Shown here: positions 1 to 9,160 of the stretch, in pieces
Numbering within the stretch: the first letter of the stretch is position 1
How the letters are laid out: each line of letters opens with the position of its first letter
IMG/VR virus record: IMGVR_UViG_3300047550_000409
Coordinates: 1-41,029 of that record
Reading direction: 5' to 3' (one strand)
Origin: a virus
DNA: 41,029 nucleotides
Translations under genes and position numbers: made by a program
The notes under the pieces: generated by a model
What the model was told of the DNA's origin: nothing
Databases searched by the model: none
What the model saw: the letters and a program-made list of their open reading frames with translations, nothing else

Positions 1-945
1 GCGAATCATCGTTGTCTCTAAAACCCAGGGCATGGCCCGCAAGTTCCTTAGCGCGATTAAGACCCGCCTCTCTCACCCGAATTGGATTAAACTTCAGACG
101 GCCTTCGGTCCACAGGGTGGATACAAGGCCGATTCTCAGACATGGTCTGCTGATATGATTTACCTGGGTACTGGACGAGACTCAGGCGAGAAAGACCCTT
201 CAGTCCAAGCCCTTGGCTTTGGTAGTCAAATTTACGGTGCTCGTGCCGATTTGATTATCCTTGACGATGTTGTGATGAACTCAAACGCCCATGAATGGGA
301 GAAGCAAATTGAATGGCTTCAAAAGGAAGTCATCACACGCTTAGGCCGACACGGGAAACTACTTATCGTAGGGACCCGTGTTGCGCCAGTAGACTTATAC
401 AAGATGATACGGGACGGTCAGCAGTGGACTGGTGGTAAATCACCATTCACATACTTTAGCCAACCAGCAGTCTTGGAGTTCGATGAGAAACCTTCTAACT
501 GGAAAACTCTCTGGCCTTATACGGATAGGCCGGAAGGTGAAAAGGATGAGCCTAACGAAGTTGGACTCTACCCGAAGTGGGACGGTAGTTCGCTTTTTAC
601 TCGCCGCAGTGAAGTGGCACCTTCCGTATGGGCGATGGTCTATCAACAAGAAGACGTTATCGAAGACTCCATATTCCCGCCAGCAGCAGTTGCAGGATGT
701 GTTAATGGTATGCGAAAGCGCGGACCGCTTAAGCCAGGCACTCCAGGACACCCCAAGCACATCGAAGGTGCATACACGGTCATCGGACTAGACCCTGCTA
801 TGACGGGCAACACCGCTGCAGTTGTAGTTACCTATAACCGTAGCGACTCAAAGATTTATGTACTAGATGCAGTCAACATGGTTGACCCAACTCCAATGAA
901 GATTAGGACGCTCATTGAAGAGTGGGTTGAAAAGTACCGTCCTCA
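1..945. repeat. Left copy of imperfect terminal direct repeat
   Basis: Bases 1-945 align without gaps to 40085-41029. I count about 98 mismatches by hand, nearly all in 1-835 and mostly at third codon positions. Bases 836-945 match 40920-41029 exactly (110 bases). Both copies encode the same part of terL. The unit length implied is 40,084 bases. This looks like the closure of a circular or permuted genome assembled from two close variants. A real diverged duplication is the alternative. Confidence 0.95.
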
Positions 946-1411
946 AGAATTAAGAATTGAAATCAATGCGCACCAGAAAGCATACGCCCTTGATGATGAC
1001 TTGCGAAACTGGCTCGCAGCCTACGGCTGTCAGCTCAACTCTCACTTCACTGGCAAGAATAAGTGGGATACTGGTTTCGGTGTGGCTTCTATGGCAGGTC
1101 TTTTTGGTAGCATACGAGATGGAAGATTTCAAGACAACAACATAATCGAACTACCCAGCAACGAAGGTAGTGAAGGATTAAAGGCTTTAGTACAACAGCT
1201 CATTACCTGGAAGCCTGATACAAGAAACGCAACAGACTGCGTGATGGCACTTTGGTTTGCCGTCATCAGGGTTCGTGAGCTCATGCAACAAAACTCTAGC
1301 TCAGCCAAATGGATGCAAAACCGTTGGGCTACTAGATATCAGAAATCTAATAGAGGTTCGATTAACTTAGATGAAGCCATTGCAGAACAGTGGCAAGAGA
1401 CATACGGATAG
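1..1411 (+). CDS. terL: Terminase large subunit (N-terminally cut by the window edge)
   Basis: This is the packaging motor: an ATPase that drives DNA into the prohead and a nuclease that cuts concatemers. The frame is open from base 2, so the ATG at 32 is internal; the gene's true start is seen in the right-hand copy at 39627. Joining the two gives about 622 residues. Counting from the ATG at 32, the Walker B-like stretch LIILDD lies at residues 74-79. The RNase H-like nuclease domain starts near YTVIGLDPAMTG (about 249-260, Asp254 a likely metal ligand) and includes a later acidic NATDCVMALWF segment. The gene ends at TAG 1409-1411, nine bases before the next ATG. The family is clear from the motifs and from the portal gene downstream. 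Confidence 0.93.
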   Translation, partial: RIIVVSKTQGMARKFLSAIKTRLSHPNWIKLQTAFGPQGGYKADSQTWSADMIYLGTGRDSGEKDPSVQALGFGSQIYGARADLIILDDVVMNSNAHEWEKQIEWLQKEVITRLGRHGKLLIVGTRVAPVDLYKMIRDGQQWTGGKSPFTYFSQPAVLEFDEKPSNWKTLWPYTDRPEGEKDEPNEVGLYPKWDGSSLFTRRSEVAPSVWAMVYQQEDVIEDSIFPPAAVAGCVNGMRKRGPLKPGTPGHPKHIEGAYTVIGLDPAMTGNTAAVVVTYNRSDSKIYVLDAVNMVDPTPMKIRTLIEEWVEKYRPQELRIEINAHQKAYALDDDLRNWLAAYGCQLNSHFTGKNKWDTGFGVASMAGLFGSIRDGRFQDNNIIELPSNEGSEGLKALVQQLITWKPDTRNATDCVMALWFAVIRVRELMQQNSSSAKWMQNRWATRYQKSNRGSINLDEAIAEQWQETYG

Positions 1412-1419
1412 GAACTAAG

Positions 1420-1755
1420 ATGGCAAAATTAGGTGTAGGCGGCTCAAATGGCCCTGGCGAAAAATATGTCCATCCTGTATACAGAAATATGAGTCCTGGA
1501 AAAATTTCTGCAATAGATAAAGTTACTGCAATGGGAATAAATGTTAAAGGAAAAAATAAAGGCAAAGCATCTGATGTTGCTAAAAATATGAAAGAAGTGC
1601 AAGAGGATATTAAATCTCTTACTCGCGTCAGAGGAAGTAGAACCAGTAATACTGGTGGTTCAGAACCAAAATATAGAGGATATAGAGGAAGTTATAGTAC
1701 CAGACAAGGTCTCTCCGGCGGTGCAGGTGGAGCTTTTCTAGAAAATTTAAAGTAA
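1420..1755 (+). CDS. Small Gly/Lys-rich protein between terL and portal, unknown function
   Basis: A 111-residue protein starting MAKLGVGGSNGPGEKYVHPV. I chose the ATG at 1420, after the terL stop, because an upstream in-frame ATG at 1390 lies inside terL. It is rich in Gly, Lys and Ser with a short helical, charged middle (about residues 45-70), and it looks partly disordered. Its codons are noticeably more AT-rich than those of terL and portal on either side, which may indicate a separate origin. I recognise no family. The position between terminase and portal suggests a packaging or virion accessory role, but that is only positional. Confidence 0.7.
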   Translation: MAKLGVGGSNGPGEKYVHPVYRNMSPGKISAIDKVTAMGINVKGKNKGKASDVAKNMKEVQEDIKSLTRVRGSRTSNTGGSEPKYRGYRGSYSTRQGLSGGAGGAFLENLK

Positions 1756-1762
1756 GGATATT

Positions 1763-3523
1763 ATGTTATCTATTGAACAGATTGCAGCACGGGTTGATTC
1801 CCTTCGCTATAGACACGCGGAGCGTGATGCCCGTAATCAGGATGTCCTTGCTGTACGCAAAGGTAAAATCGCAGAAGTATACCCAGACTTCTTTCCAGAA
1901 GGTGTAGACGCAAATGTCGTTGCGAATTTTATTGATATTGTTGCTAGAGACCTATCGGAAGTTATGGCTCCCCTACCGGCAGTCAACTGCTCAGCAGCAA
2001 ATCAAACGTCTGACAGGGCTCGCTCTTTTGCCGATAAGCGTACTCGCATCGCTAGCAATTATTTTGCTCACAGCGACTTGGCCGTCCAAATGTACTCAGG
2101 AGCGGACTGGTATATAACCTATGGCTTCTTGCCATTTGTTGTAGAACTTGATGAAGAATCAAAGCTTCCTCGTATTCGTCTTGAGAATCCAATCGGCTCC
2201 TATCCAGAGTTTGATAGATATGGACGATGCGTAGCTTTTGCAAAGCGTTACCATATGACACTCGGAGAACTCATCTCCCAATTTCCTGAGTACGAAGCAC
2301 AGCTTCTTGGTGAGCGTCGCTACGACCAAGACTTGAATTCTCAGGTTGAGATGATTCGCTATTACGATAAAGACCAATCACTCATCTATGTCCCAGCACG
2401 CAAGAACCTCGTATTGTCGAAGGCAGCAAATCCTCTTGGCAAGATGATGGTCATCGTTGCACGTAAGCCATCTATCGATGGTGAACTACGCGGACAGTTT
2501 GATGATATCCTAGGAATTCAGTTGCTCCGCAATCGCTTTGCTTTGCTTGCTATGGAAGCAGCAGAGAAGAGCGTACAGTCGCCTATCGTACTTCCTACAG
2601 ATGTTCAGGAATTACAACTTGGTGGCGATGCGATTATCCGCACAGCCAACCCACAAGGCGTACGTCGCGTAGAGCTCACACTTCCACAAGGTGCATTCAC
2701 AGAACAAACTCTTCTTAACCAAGAATTGCGCGTTGGTGCTCGTTATCCGGAAGGCCGTACAGGCAACATCAACGCATCGATTGTCACGGGCCAGGGCGTA
2801 CAGGCTCTCATGGGTGCATTCGATACCCAGGTCAAATCTGCTCAGGCTATCTTTGCTAGCGCCCTCCGTGACGTTATCTCAGTTTGCTTTGAAGTTGATG
2901 AAAAGATTTTCTCAAACGAAAAGACAATTCGTGGAGTTGACTCAGGTGCTCCATACGAAGTTACATACATGCCAAAGAAAGACATCAAGGGTGACTACTC
3001 TGCTGATGTCCGTTACGGTATGCTCGCTGGTTTGAACCCAGCACAAGGACTTATCTTCATGCTTCAAGCTCTTGGTGGTGGACTTATCTCCAAGGATATG
3101 GCAATGCGTGAACTTCCATTCACTGTCAATGTCACACAGGAAGCAGAGAAGATTGAAATTGAATCTATGCGTAGCTCGCTACTTGCTTCGCTACAAGCAT
3201 ATACTCAAGCTATTCCACAGATGGCGCAAGGTGGCGGGGACGCGTCTGAAGTAGTGCGCAAGGTCGCTTCGGTAATCAAAGCTCGTCAAAAAGGACAAGC
3301 TATTGAAGATGCTATCGAAGAAGTCTTTGCTCCGCAACAGGTTCCTCCTGCTGGGGCTGCCCCCTCTATGGTTGAGCAAACGTCCCCTGCTCCCGCTGGC
3401 GCACCGGCAGGAGGCGCTATTCCACCAGAAGGTGGAGCAGCTCCTGATGTAATGAGTCTTCTTTCAAGCCTAACTGCTGGAGGACAGGCTAACGCAAGCG
3501 TAAGAACAATTCGTAGACGGTAA
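1763..3523 (+). CDS. Portal protein
   Basis: A 586-residue protein placed directly after terL, where the head-tail connector gene normally sits. The portal forms the dodecameric ring through which DNA enters and leaves. The body (about 1-500) has the alternating helices and strands of portal proteins, including a long helical stretch around ALLAMEAAEKSVQSPIVL. The last roughly 75 residues are a low-complexity Pro/Ala/Gly tail followed by a basic end (VRTIRRR). The start is ATG seven bases after the previous stop, with a short AAGGATAT ribosome site. I assign it from position, length and general sequence character; I see no signature motif that alone proves it. Confidence 0.85.
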   Translation: MLSIEQIAARVDSLRYRHAERDARNQDVLAVRKGKIAEVYPDFFPEGVDANVVANFIDIVARDLSEVMAPLPAVNCSAANQTSDRARSFADKRTRIASNYFAHSDLAVQMYSGADWYITYGFLPFVVELDEESKLPRIRLENPIGSYPEFDRYGRCVAFAKRYHMTLGELISQFPEYEAQLLGERRYDQDLNSQVEMIRYYDKDQSLIYVPARKNLVLSKAANPLGKMMVIVARKPSIDGELRGQFDDILGIQLLRNRFALLAMEAAEKSVQSPIVLPTDVQELQLGGDAIIRTANPQGVRRVELTLPQGAFTEQTLLNQELRVGARYPEGRTGNINASIVTGQGVQALMGAFDTQVKSAQAIFASALRDVISVCFEVDEKIFSNEKTIRGVDSGAPYEVTYMPKKDIKGDYSADVRYGMLAGLNPAQGLIFMLQALGGGLISKDMAMRELPFTVNVTQEAEKIEIESMRSSLLASLQAYTQAIPQMAQGGGDASEVVRKVASVIKARQKGQAIEDAIEEVFAPQQVPPAGAAPSMVEQTSPAPAGAPAGGAIPPEGGAAPDVMSLLSSLTAGGQANASVRTIRRR

Positions 3524-3537
3524 TTAAGGAGGGGACA

Positions 3538-4086
3538 ATGACAACGATTATTGGAATTCAGCAAGACAACGGCTGTATCCTGGTCGCTGACAGCCTAGTT
3601 ACCGATGATTCAGGACGCAAGTATTGGCATCCTGAGATGAAGAAGCTTGCAGAGCGTGGAGAGTTTCTTGTAGGTGGTGCAGGAGAAGTTCTTCCTTGTG
3701 ACATCATACAACACAATTGGAACCCGCCATCAACAACAGCTAAAGATAGACAAGATTTATATCATTTCATGGTGAGCAAGGTAGTTCCTAGCCTGCGTCA
3801 ATGTCTGACTGAGAATGGTTATAACTTTGACGAAGCGCATGATAAGAAAGATGGGGAGCGTTTCCATCTGCTTATAGCAATCTCTGGAACTATATTTGAT
3901 GTTGACCAAGAGCTTTCGATAACAATGAACAATGATGGCGTATATGCTATTGGCAGTGGCGGAGATATTGCACTAGGGGCTATTCATGCAGGAGCCGATG
4001 CGTATGAAGCCATGGAAATAGTATCTAAACTTTCTGCCTATACGGCAGGTCCTTATACTTCTAAAGAACAATTCAAGCGTAGCTAG
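3538..4086 (+). CDS. HslV/proteasome-like Ntn-hydrolase peptidase, candidate head maturation protease
   Basis: A 182-residue protein that aligns by eye with HslV (ClpQ) peptidases. After Met removal it would start TTIIGIQQ, giving an N-terminal Thr nucleophile. Asp17 of the mature chain sits exactly where HslV has Asp17 (VAD), a Lys-Lys pair follows at 34-35 near HslV Lys33, and AIGSGG matches the HslV active-site Ser/Gly loop. The C-terminal YTAGPYTSKEQF resembles the end of HslV. A strong AAGGAGGGG ribosome site precedes the ATG. It lies between portal and the head genes, where phages usually carry a prohead protease of other families, and no such protease is seen elsewhere. No HslU partner is visible. 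The peptidase family is a confident reading; the maturation role is inferred from position. Confidence 0.8.
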   Translation: MTTIIGIQQDNGCILVADSLVTDDSGRKYWHPEMKKLAERGEFLVGGAGEVLPCDIIQHNWNPPSTTAKDRQDLYHFMVSKVVPSLRQCLTENGYNFDEAHDKKDGERFHLLIAISGTIFDVDQELSITMNNDGVYAIGSGGDIALGAIHAGADAYEAMEIVSKLSAYTAGPYTSKEQFKRS

Positions 4087-4097
4087 TAGGAGAATCA

Positions 4098-4571
4098 ATG
4101 GCAGAGAATCGTGGCGGATACCGCCCATCAGCACCGCAGAATAATCCTGCTAATGTCAGTGCAACAGGTGGCAATGGTCAATCTGGTAAGCAACCTATGC
4201 GTAACTACACAGGTATGGGATATGGTGGCTCTAAGGCTCTAGCAGACCAGCAACGTGGTGCGGCAATGCAAGGCAAGCCAACCATGCCAGCTCTTGCTGC
4301 AGCTCCAGTTAACCCCTCATATGGTATCAGTCCAGTAATTCCCCTTGATGCACCTACATCTAATCCAACAGAAGACGTGATGTCTGGTGTCAATGCTGGC
4401 CCAGGACCAGGTTTTGATGCTACAGGATTACCGCGTAGCCAACAGCTACAGAATAATGATTTTAAGAATGCTCTATCTGCATATGCCCCAGTTCTCAAAT
4501 ATGTAGCATCTCGTGGAGATGCATCAGTTGAAACAAGAGCTGCTATCGCATTATTGCTGAGGGATATTTAA
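4098..4571 (+). CDS. Disordered Gly/Pro/Asn-rich protein of the head cluster, unknown function
   Basis: A 157-residue protein. Residues 1-120 are low complexity (Gly, Pro, Asn, Ala) and likely unstructured. Only the last roughly 35 residues look folded (helical ALSAYAPVLKYVASRG and AAIALLLRDI). It starts after a GTAGGAGAATC ribosome site, and its stop overlaps the next start by one base (TAATG). This begins a coupled run of five genes. Such proteins in head clusters may be internal or assembly factors, but I recognise no family. Confidence 0.7.
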   Translation: MAENRGGYRPSAPQNNPANVSATGGNGQSGKQPMRNYTGMGYGGSKALADQQRGAAMQGKPTMPALAAAPVNPSYGISPVIPLDAPTSNPTEDVMSGVNAGPGPGFDATGLPRSQQLQNNDFKNALSAYAPVLKYVASRGDASVETRAAIALLLRDI

Positions 4572-7500
4572 TGAATGTTTGGAATCGCTTTGGCAAACTA
4601 GGTAAAGGCGTCCTAGATTGGGTAGGTGACATTGGTGGTGCTGTATTGTCAGTACCCCGTGCTGCCTATGACTTGGTGGTCACTGCTCCGTGGAATAATG
4701 ATGAAGAGTATAATGGCTTTATCAATACTCTAAAAAGCGTCAGCATCCGTGCTGCAAAAGACTTAGCCCGCCCTATTGGTGGAGTAATTTCTGCTGCGTC
4801 AGTAACTGGACAGAACATTGTACGTGAACCACTAAGCGCCGTAGCCTTATATGCTGGTGGAAAAGATAAAAGTTTATATGGCTGGACAAAAGCTTGGGAA
4901 AATCGCAATGACATCTCATTAGGACAATCATTGCTGACAGCAGCAGGTCGTCCGCTAAGCATCCTGCCTGACCAGATTACACCAGAGTTCATCGATAGCG
5001 ACTTCAACATTTATGATGAGAAGGCTCGCAAAAGTGCATTCAATGATAGCCTATTCGGGAAGTTTACTTCTGGCTCAGTAGATACAGCAGCACAATTTTT
5101 CTCAGACCCTACATTCTTACTAGGCAAGCCAATGATTGCCCTCAAGGCTGCAGACTCCGCCTTTGATGCAATTAAGTCTTTAGAAAAAGTAACCGCTATT
5201 GGTGCTACTAATAAGTACAGCAAGCTAGCTGAAGACTTTGCAGCAAATGATACCATCTGGGCAGCGGCACATCCTTGGGTGCGTCAATCAAATGACCCAA
5301 CAACTGTAGCTTACCTTCTCGGCGCAACAAAGACTAAGAACGAAGCAGCATTAACAATGCGTGCTATTCTTGGAGACAAGAGTGCACTTAAGCAACTTGA
5401 TGAAATTAACCGACCAGATTTAGCTGAGCCATTACGAGTAGCATCTGGAGAACTTACACGCAGTCAACTCAAGGCAGTCTTGGGCGAAGAAGCCGCTTTA
5501 TTCAAATCTTTTGATGAAGGTATGTTGCAGTTTACTGGACGTACAGCTGAAGAGATTGCAGCAGATAATGCCTATATCGCAGCTTGGGCACAGCATGACG
5601 CATACTTTGATAAGCTAATCAGGGTTGCAAATGAGGCACCAGCAGCAGAAGGTATTGGTCGATTTGGCCAAGTGATTGGAAAAGAACTAGCTACTGGACG
5701 TGCGGCAGCTTCTCAGGAAGCACGCATGAAGGCAGGACAGCCTGTCATTACTACCTATCAGCCAACCCCGTTCCATAAAGCATATCACTTTGTCTCTTGG
5801 ACACAGCGCGAAATGCCTAGCGGTATGGTTAATCTGAATGATGGCAATTCCATTGCTGAAGTTACAGCTATTGTGAATCGTCTTGTTGCTCTTTCCCGCA
5901 GCAAGAAGTTCAAAGTAGTGACTACGGGCCAAGCTCTTTCGGATACGGATGCCACAGCACTTATAGCTAAGTATGCCGCAGCAGCCAACCCTGAGCAGAG
6001 AGCTAAAGTAGTATCTGAAATTGAAAATCGTGGATACAAACTGATAGCCGAAAAATATGATATTGATGTAGACACTGCTCAGAAGTTGTATGACATGCAT
6101 GTTATGCAACGTACTGGCAAACTAGCAGAAGCACGCGATACAGGCTTCCTGTATGACAAAGAAACAGACTCTATGTACAAAGTTCCATTGCTAGAGTCAC
6201 AGACTGCAAACTGGTTGCCTATGGCAAACTTTGATGAAATTGATAAAGTGCTTAAGGCAAACGGAAACCTACTTCGCACTGGCTTAAACAGGACTAATGA
6301 AATAGCGGAAGCATTCAGCGACATCTGGAAAGCATCTGTATTGCTTCGTCTAGGATACCCAGTTCGTAACGCAGTTGACTCGCAGCTTCGTATATTTGCA
6401 ACTGTTGGTGCTATGGCCAGTCTACAGCATATTGGCGAGGGCTCGGTTAACCTGATTAAGAATGTTACTAACTCAGCAAAGCGTACTCGCTATATTGATA
6501 AGTTTACAGTCGGCAAGACACCTAAATATACCGACGTAAAGAATCAACTACAGAAAGTAGGCCGAGAGCTCCAAGAGTCAACCAACAATATAACTCGACT
6601 CGAAGAGCAGCTTGCGAAGACCCCAGATGATTTAGATACTATTGGCAAGTTGGCAGTTGAAAGACAGAAACTAATTGCACGTAAAGCTGCTTATGAGCAC
6701 AACAATAGAATTCTTACAAACATAGAGGCTAAGAAGATTCCTTCCAAAAAGGAAAGAATTGGTACCGGGACATATCAGCTATCCTCAAAGTTTAACTCAG
6801 TAGATGGCGAAGAGTATATCTTTAATGATGCTTTTGGTGGCCCAACTGGTGGACTATGGCAGGAGCTATCATCCTCAGATAGAACATTCGCATCCCTTAT
6901 GGATGACTTCTCTACAATGTACGGTAAGCAGTTTGCCTCCAAGTCTCGTGGTGTTGTACGCCCAGAAGCTGCAAACTACTACCAAGAGTGGGCTAAGGCA
7001 ATCAATGAGGACTTCCTTAACTCAGCAGTTGCGCGTAAGCTTATAGCTGGCGAGGATACACAATCTGTAGCTAAGTGGCTAGAGGACAATATGGCCTTGC
7101 GCCAACGTCTAGGCATTGCACGCACAGAAGCGCTAGAGCATGTCGCTGAGGTTAAGACATTTGTAGACAACTATATCCCTGATGGGTATGGCATTCGTGA
7201 GAAACTCAACCTTGTATCACCAACAGGTGAGCAAGCTAAGGTAAGCGAAGAATTTCTTCGTAATGCAATCAAGAATCCTGACGAGTTGCCAACCATTCAT
7301 GGACATCTCATGGAGGAAGCGCTCAATAGGACAACCCCTCGTATTGCCAAGGCAATGACTAACTATCTATTCAAGTGGTTAGCAACCCGTCCTGAAGATG
7401 CATGGGCACGTCACCCATTGTTTATTGATTTATATCGCAAGTCTTTGGCTAAGCGCGTAGACACCATGGAGCGACTCAAGGGTGGCAAGTTTACCCGCGA

Positions 7501-9160
7501 AGAGTTTGCAGATATCCAGTATGGCCTAGAAAAGGCAGCCCGTGCTGACGCACTCAAGGGGTTAAAAGAAACCCTTTACAACGTAGAGCGCCGCAGCAAT
7601 GCCGCTCATATGTTGCGATTCGTAATGCCGTTCTTCTCAGCACAGGAGAATGCTCTTAAGACATGGCTAAGAATTGCATCAGACCAACCTTGGATGGTAG
7701 CACGAGCCAATGTAATTTGGAATGCACCTAACCGCAGTGGCTTGGTAACTGACGAGAATGGTGACCCAGTCCCACCAGGAAACATATTCTCCGAGCAAGA
7801 TACTATGTGGTTCCAGGTTCCTGATGCGCTAAAGAAACTGCCATTACTTGGAAAGGGATTATCATCCCTCGATGAGATTGGTATCAGCAAGAAGAGTCTT
7901 GATGTCATGTTCCAGGGCAACCCATTCGGTGTTAACCTAGGACCATTAGCTGCAATTCCAGCGGCAAAGGTAATGAAGATGAAGCCTGAGCTAGGTGAAT
8001 CTCTTAGGTTCGTATTCCCTTATGGACCAGATGATAGCCTACAGCAGCTACTTCCTACCTATATGCGCCGTCAATTACAGCGCATCCAGGGACAAAACAA
8101 CTCTGATTATGCCAAGATGTACCAGCTTATCTGGACAACAGAGCAGCATAAAGCTCGTGATGAACAGCGCCCATATAAGACTGAGAAGGAAATCAAAGAG
8201 ATGACTGATGCGTACTTTAATGTGCGCACAGTGGCAAACTTAGTTCTCCCATTTGCCCCTCAGTTCAGTAGCCCATATCGTTTCTATATGGACAAGTGGC
8301 GTCAGTATAGCGACCTATATGGTATTGGCGCAGATTCAAAGTTCCTTACCGACTACCCAGAATTCTTTGACTTTGCTATGTCCTTATCTAAGAATCCTAC
8401 AGGCTCCAGGGCTACAACCGAAGATGCTGTAAATGCCAAGAAGTACGCAGACTTGATTGCAGATGTAGCAGGAGATGACCAATCCCTTATTGGACTCATC
8501 ACTCGTGGTAGTGGCTCTGGCAAGTATAATCCTGTGGCATACTGGTGGCAGGAGCAAACCTCAATATCCCCAGGCACACCTGAGAAGTTCCGTGGAAAGA
8601 TTACTCCACAAGAAGCATCTCGCCAGAATCAGGCTCGCAGAGGCTGGGCAACATGGCGTAAATATATGGGCATGATTGATGCAGAACTAGCCAACAGAGG
8701 CTTGACATCAGTTGAGCAAACTGGCGCTGAAGACTTAAAGTATACGAAAGAAGTTATCGTTCGTAACCTAGCATCTGAGATTGACCCAGTCACAAAGAAG
8801 CCTACTGGTGAACCAACTGCTTGGTATCAGGACTACAGAGATGTTGATGGCCTCAAGACTGCCCGTACCATAGTAGGGCTAAAGAAGATTGTTAACAATG
8901 AAAAGTTTATGTCAGACAATGCTGATGACCCAACATGGAAATCCATTGCGACATATCTAGAAATCAGACAGCAGCTTGGAAAGTCTTTAGCTTATCGCTC
9001 AGTTAAGGACATCAATGCCAAGGCTAATGCTGATTTGAAACTTATGCTAGATTACTATGTATATAAACTCAAGCAAGGAGACTTGGATTTTGCAGATGTA
9101 TACGACAGATACTTGTCTCAGGACAAAATCTATGACAAGAACCTTGATAGGGGTGCATAG
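4571..9160 (+). CDS. Very large (1529 aa) putative internal or ejection virion protein
   Basis: The largest gene in the window. It is soluble-looking, mostly helical, with no signal peptide. Residues about 650-720 form a likely coiled coil (RLEEQLAKTPDDL region). Residues about 1015-1045 hold the aromatic-rich MPFFSAQENALKTWLRI segment, and near 1230 there is a similar NLVLPFAPQFSSPYRFYMD. There are no phage RNA polymerase motifs that I can see. It lies between portal and scaffold in a chain of one-base TAATG/TAGTG overlaps, suggesting co-translation with the next three genes. Giant proteins in short-tailed phages are often internal core proteins ejected with the DNA, which is my working call. 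A tape measure is less likely because no tail-tube genes are present. Confidence 0.6.
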   Translation: MNVWNRFGKLGKGVLDWVGDIGGAVLSVPRAAYDLVVTAPWNNDEEYNGFINTLKSVSIRAAKDLARPIGGVISAASVTGQNIVREPLSAVALYAGGKDKSLYGWTKAWENRNDISLGQSLLTAAGRPLSILPDQITPEFIDSDFNIYDEKARKSAFNDSLFGKFTSGSVDTAAQFFSDPTFLLGKPMIALKAADSAFDAIKSLEKVTAIGATNKYSKLAEDFAANDTIWAAAHPWVRQSNDPTTVAYLLGATKTKNEAALTMRAILGDKSALKQLDEINRPDLAEPLRVASGELTRSQLKAVLGEEAALFKSFDEGMLQFTGRTAEEIAADNAYIAAWAQHDAYFDKLIRVANEAPAAEGIGRFGQVIGKELATGRAAASQEARMKAGQPVITTYQPTPFHKAYHFVSWTQREMPSGMVNLNDGNSIAEVTAIVNRLVALSRSKKFKVVTTGQALSDTDATALIAKYAAAANPEQRAKVVSEIENRGYKLIAEKYDIDVDTAQKLYDMHVMQRTGKLAEARDTGFLYDKETDSMYKVPLLESQTANWLPMANFDEIDKVLKANGNLLRTGLNRTNEIAEAFSDIWKASVLLRLGYPVRNAVDSQLRIFATVGAMASLQHIGEGSVNLIKNVTNSAKRTRYIDKFTVGKTPKYTDVKNQLQKVGRELQESTNNITRLEEQLAKTPDDLDTIGKLAVERQKLIARKAAYEHNNRILTNIEAKKIPSKKERIGTGTYQLSSKFNSVDGEEYIFNDAFGGPTGGLWQELSSSDRTFASLMDDFSTMYGKQFASKSRGVVRPEAANYYQEWAKAINEDFLNSAVARKLIAGEDTQSVAKWLEDNMALRQRLGIARTEALEHVAEVKTFVDNYIPDGYGIREKLNLVSPTGEQAKVSEEFLRNAIKNPDELPTIHGHLMEEALNRTTPRIAKAMTNYLFKWLATRPEDAWARHPLFIDLYRKSLAKRVDTMERLKGGKFTREEFADIQYGLEKAARADALKGLKETLYNVERRSNAAHMLRFVMPFFSAQENALKTWLRIASDQPWMVARANVIWNAPNRSGLVTDENGDPVPPGNIFSEQDTMWFQVPDALKKLPLLGKGLSSLDEIGISKKSLDVMFQGNPFGVNLGPLAAIPAAKVMKMKPELGESLRFVFPYGPDDSLQQLLPTYMRRQLQRIQGQNNSDYAKMYQLIWTTEQHKARDEQRPYKTEKEIKEMTDAYFNVRTVANLVLPFAPQFSSPYRFYMDKWRQYSDLYGIGADSKFLTDYPEFFDFAMSLSKNPTGSRATTEDAVNAKKYADLIADVAGDDQSLIGLITRGSGSGKYNPVAYWWQEQTSISPGTPEKFRGKITPQEASRQNQARRGWATWRKYMGMIDAELANRGLTSVEQTGAEDLKYTKEVIVRNLASEIDPVTKKPTGEPTAWYQDYRDVDGLKTARTIVGLKKIVNNEKFMSDNADDPTWKSIATYLEIRQQLGKSLAYRSVKDINAKANADLKLMLDYYVYKLKQGDLDFADVYDRYLSQDKIYDKNLDRGA

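Noticed and set aside
4571-9160. Virion RNA polymerase (N4-like) or tape measure for the 1529-residue protein
   Set aside because: No polymerase motifs were seen and no tail-tube genes are near; a helical internal protein fits better.
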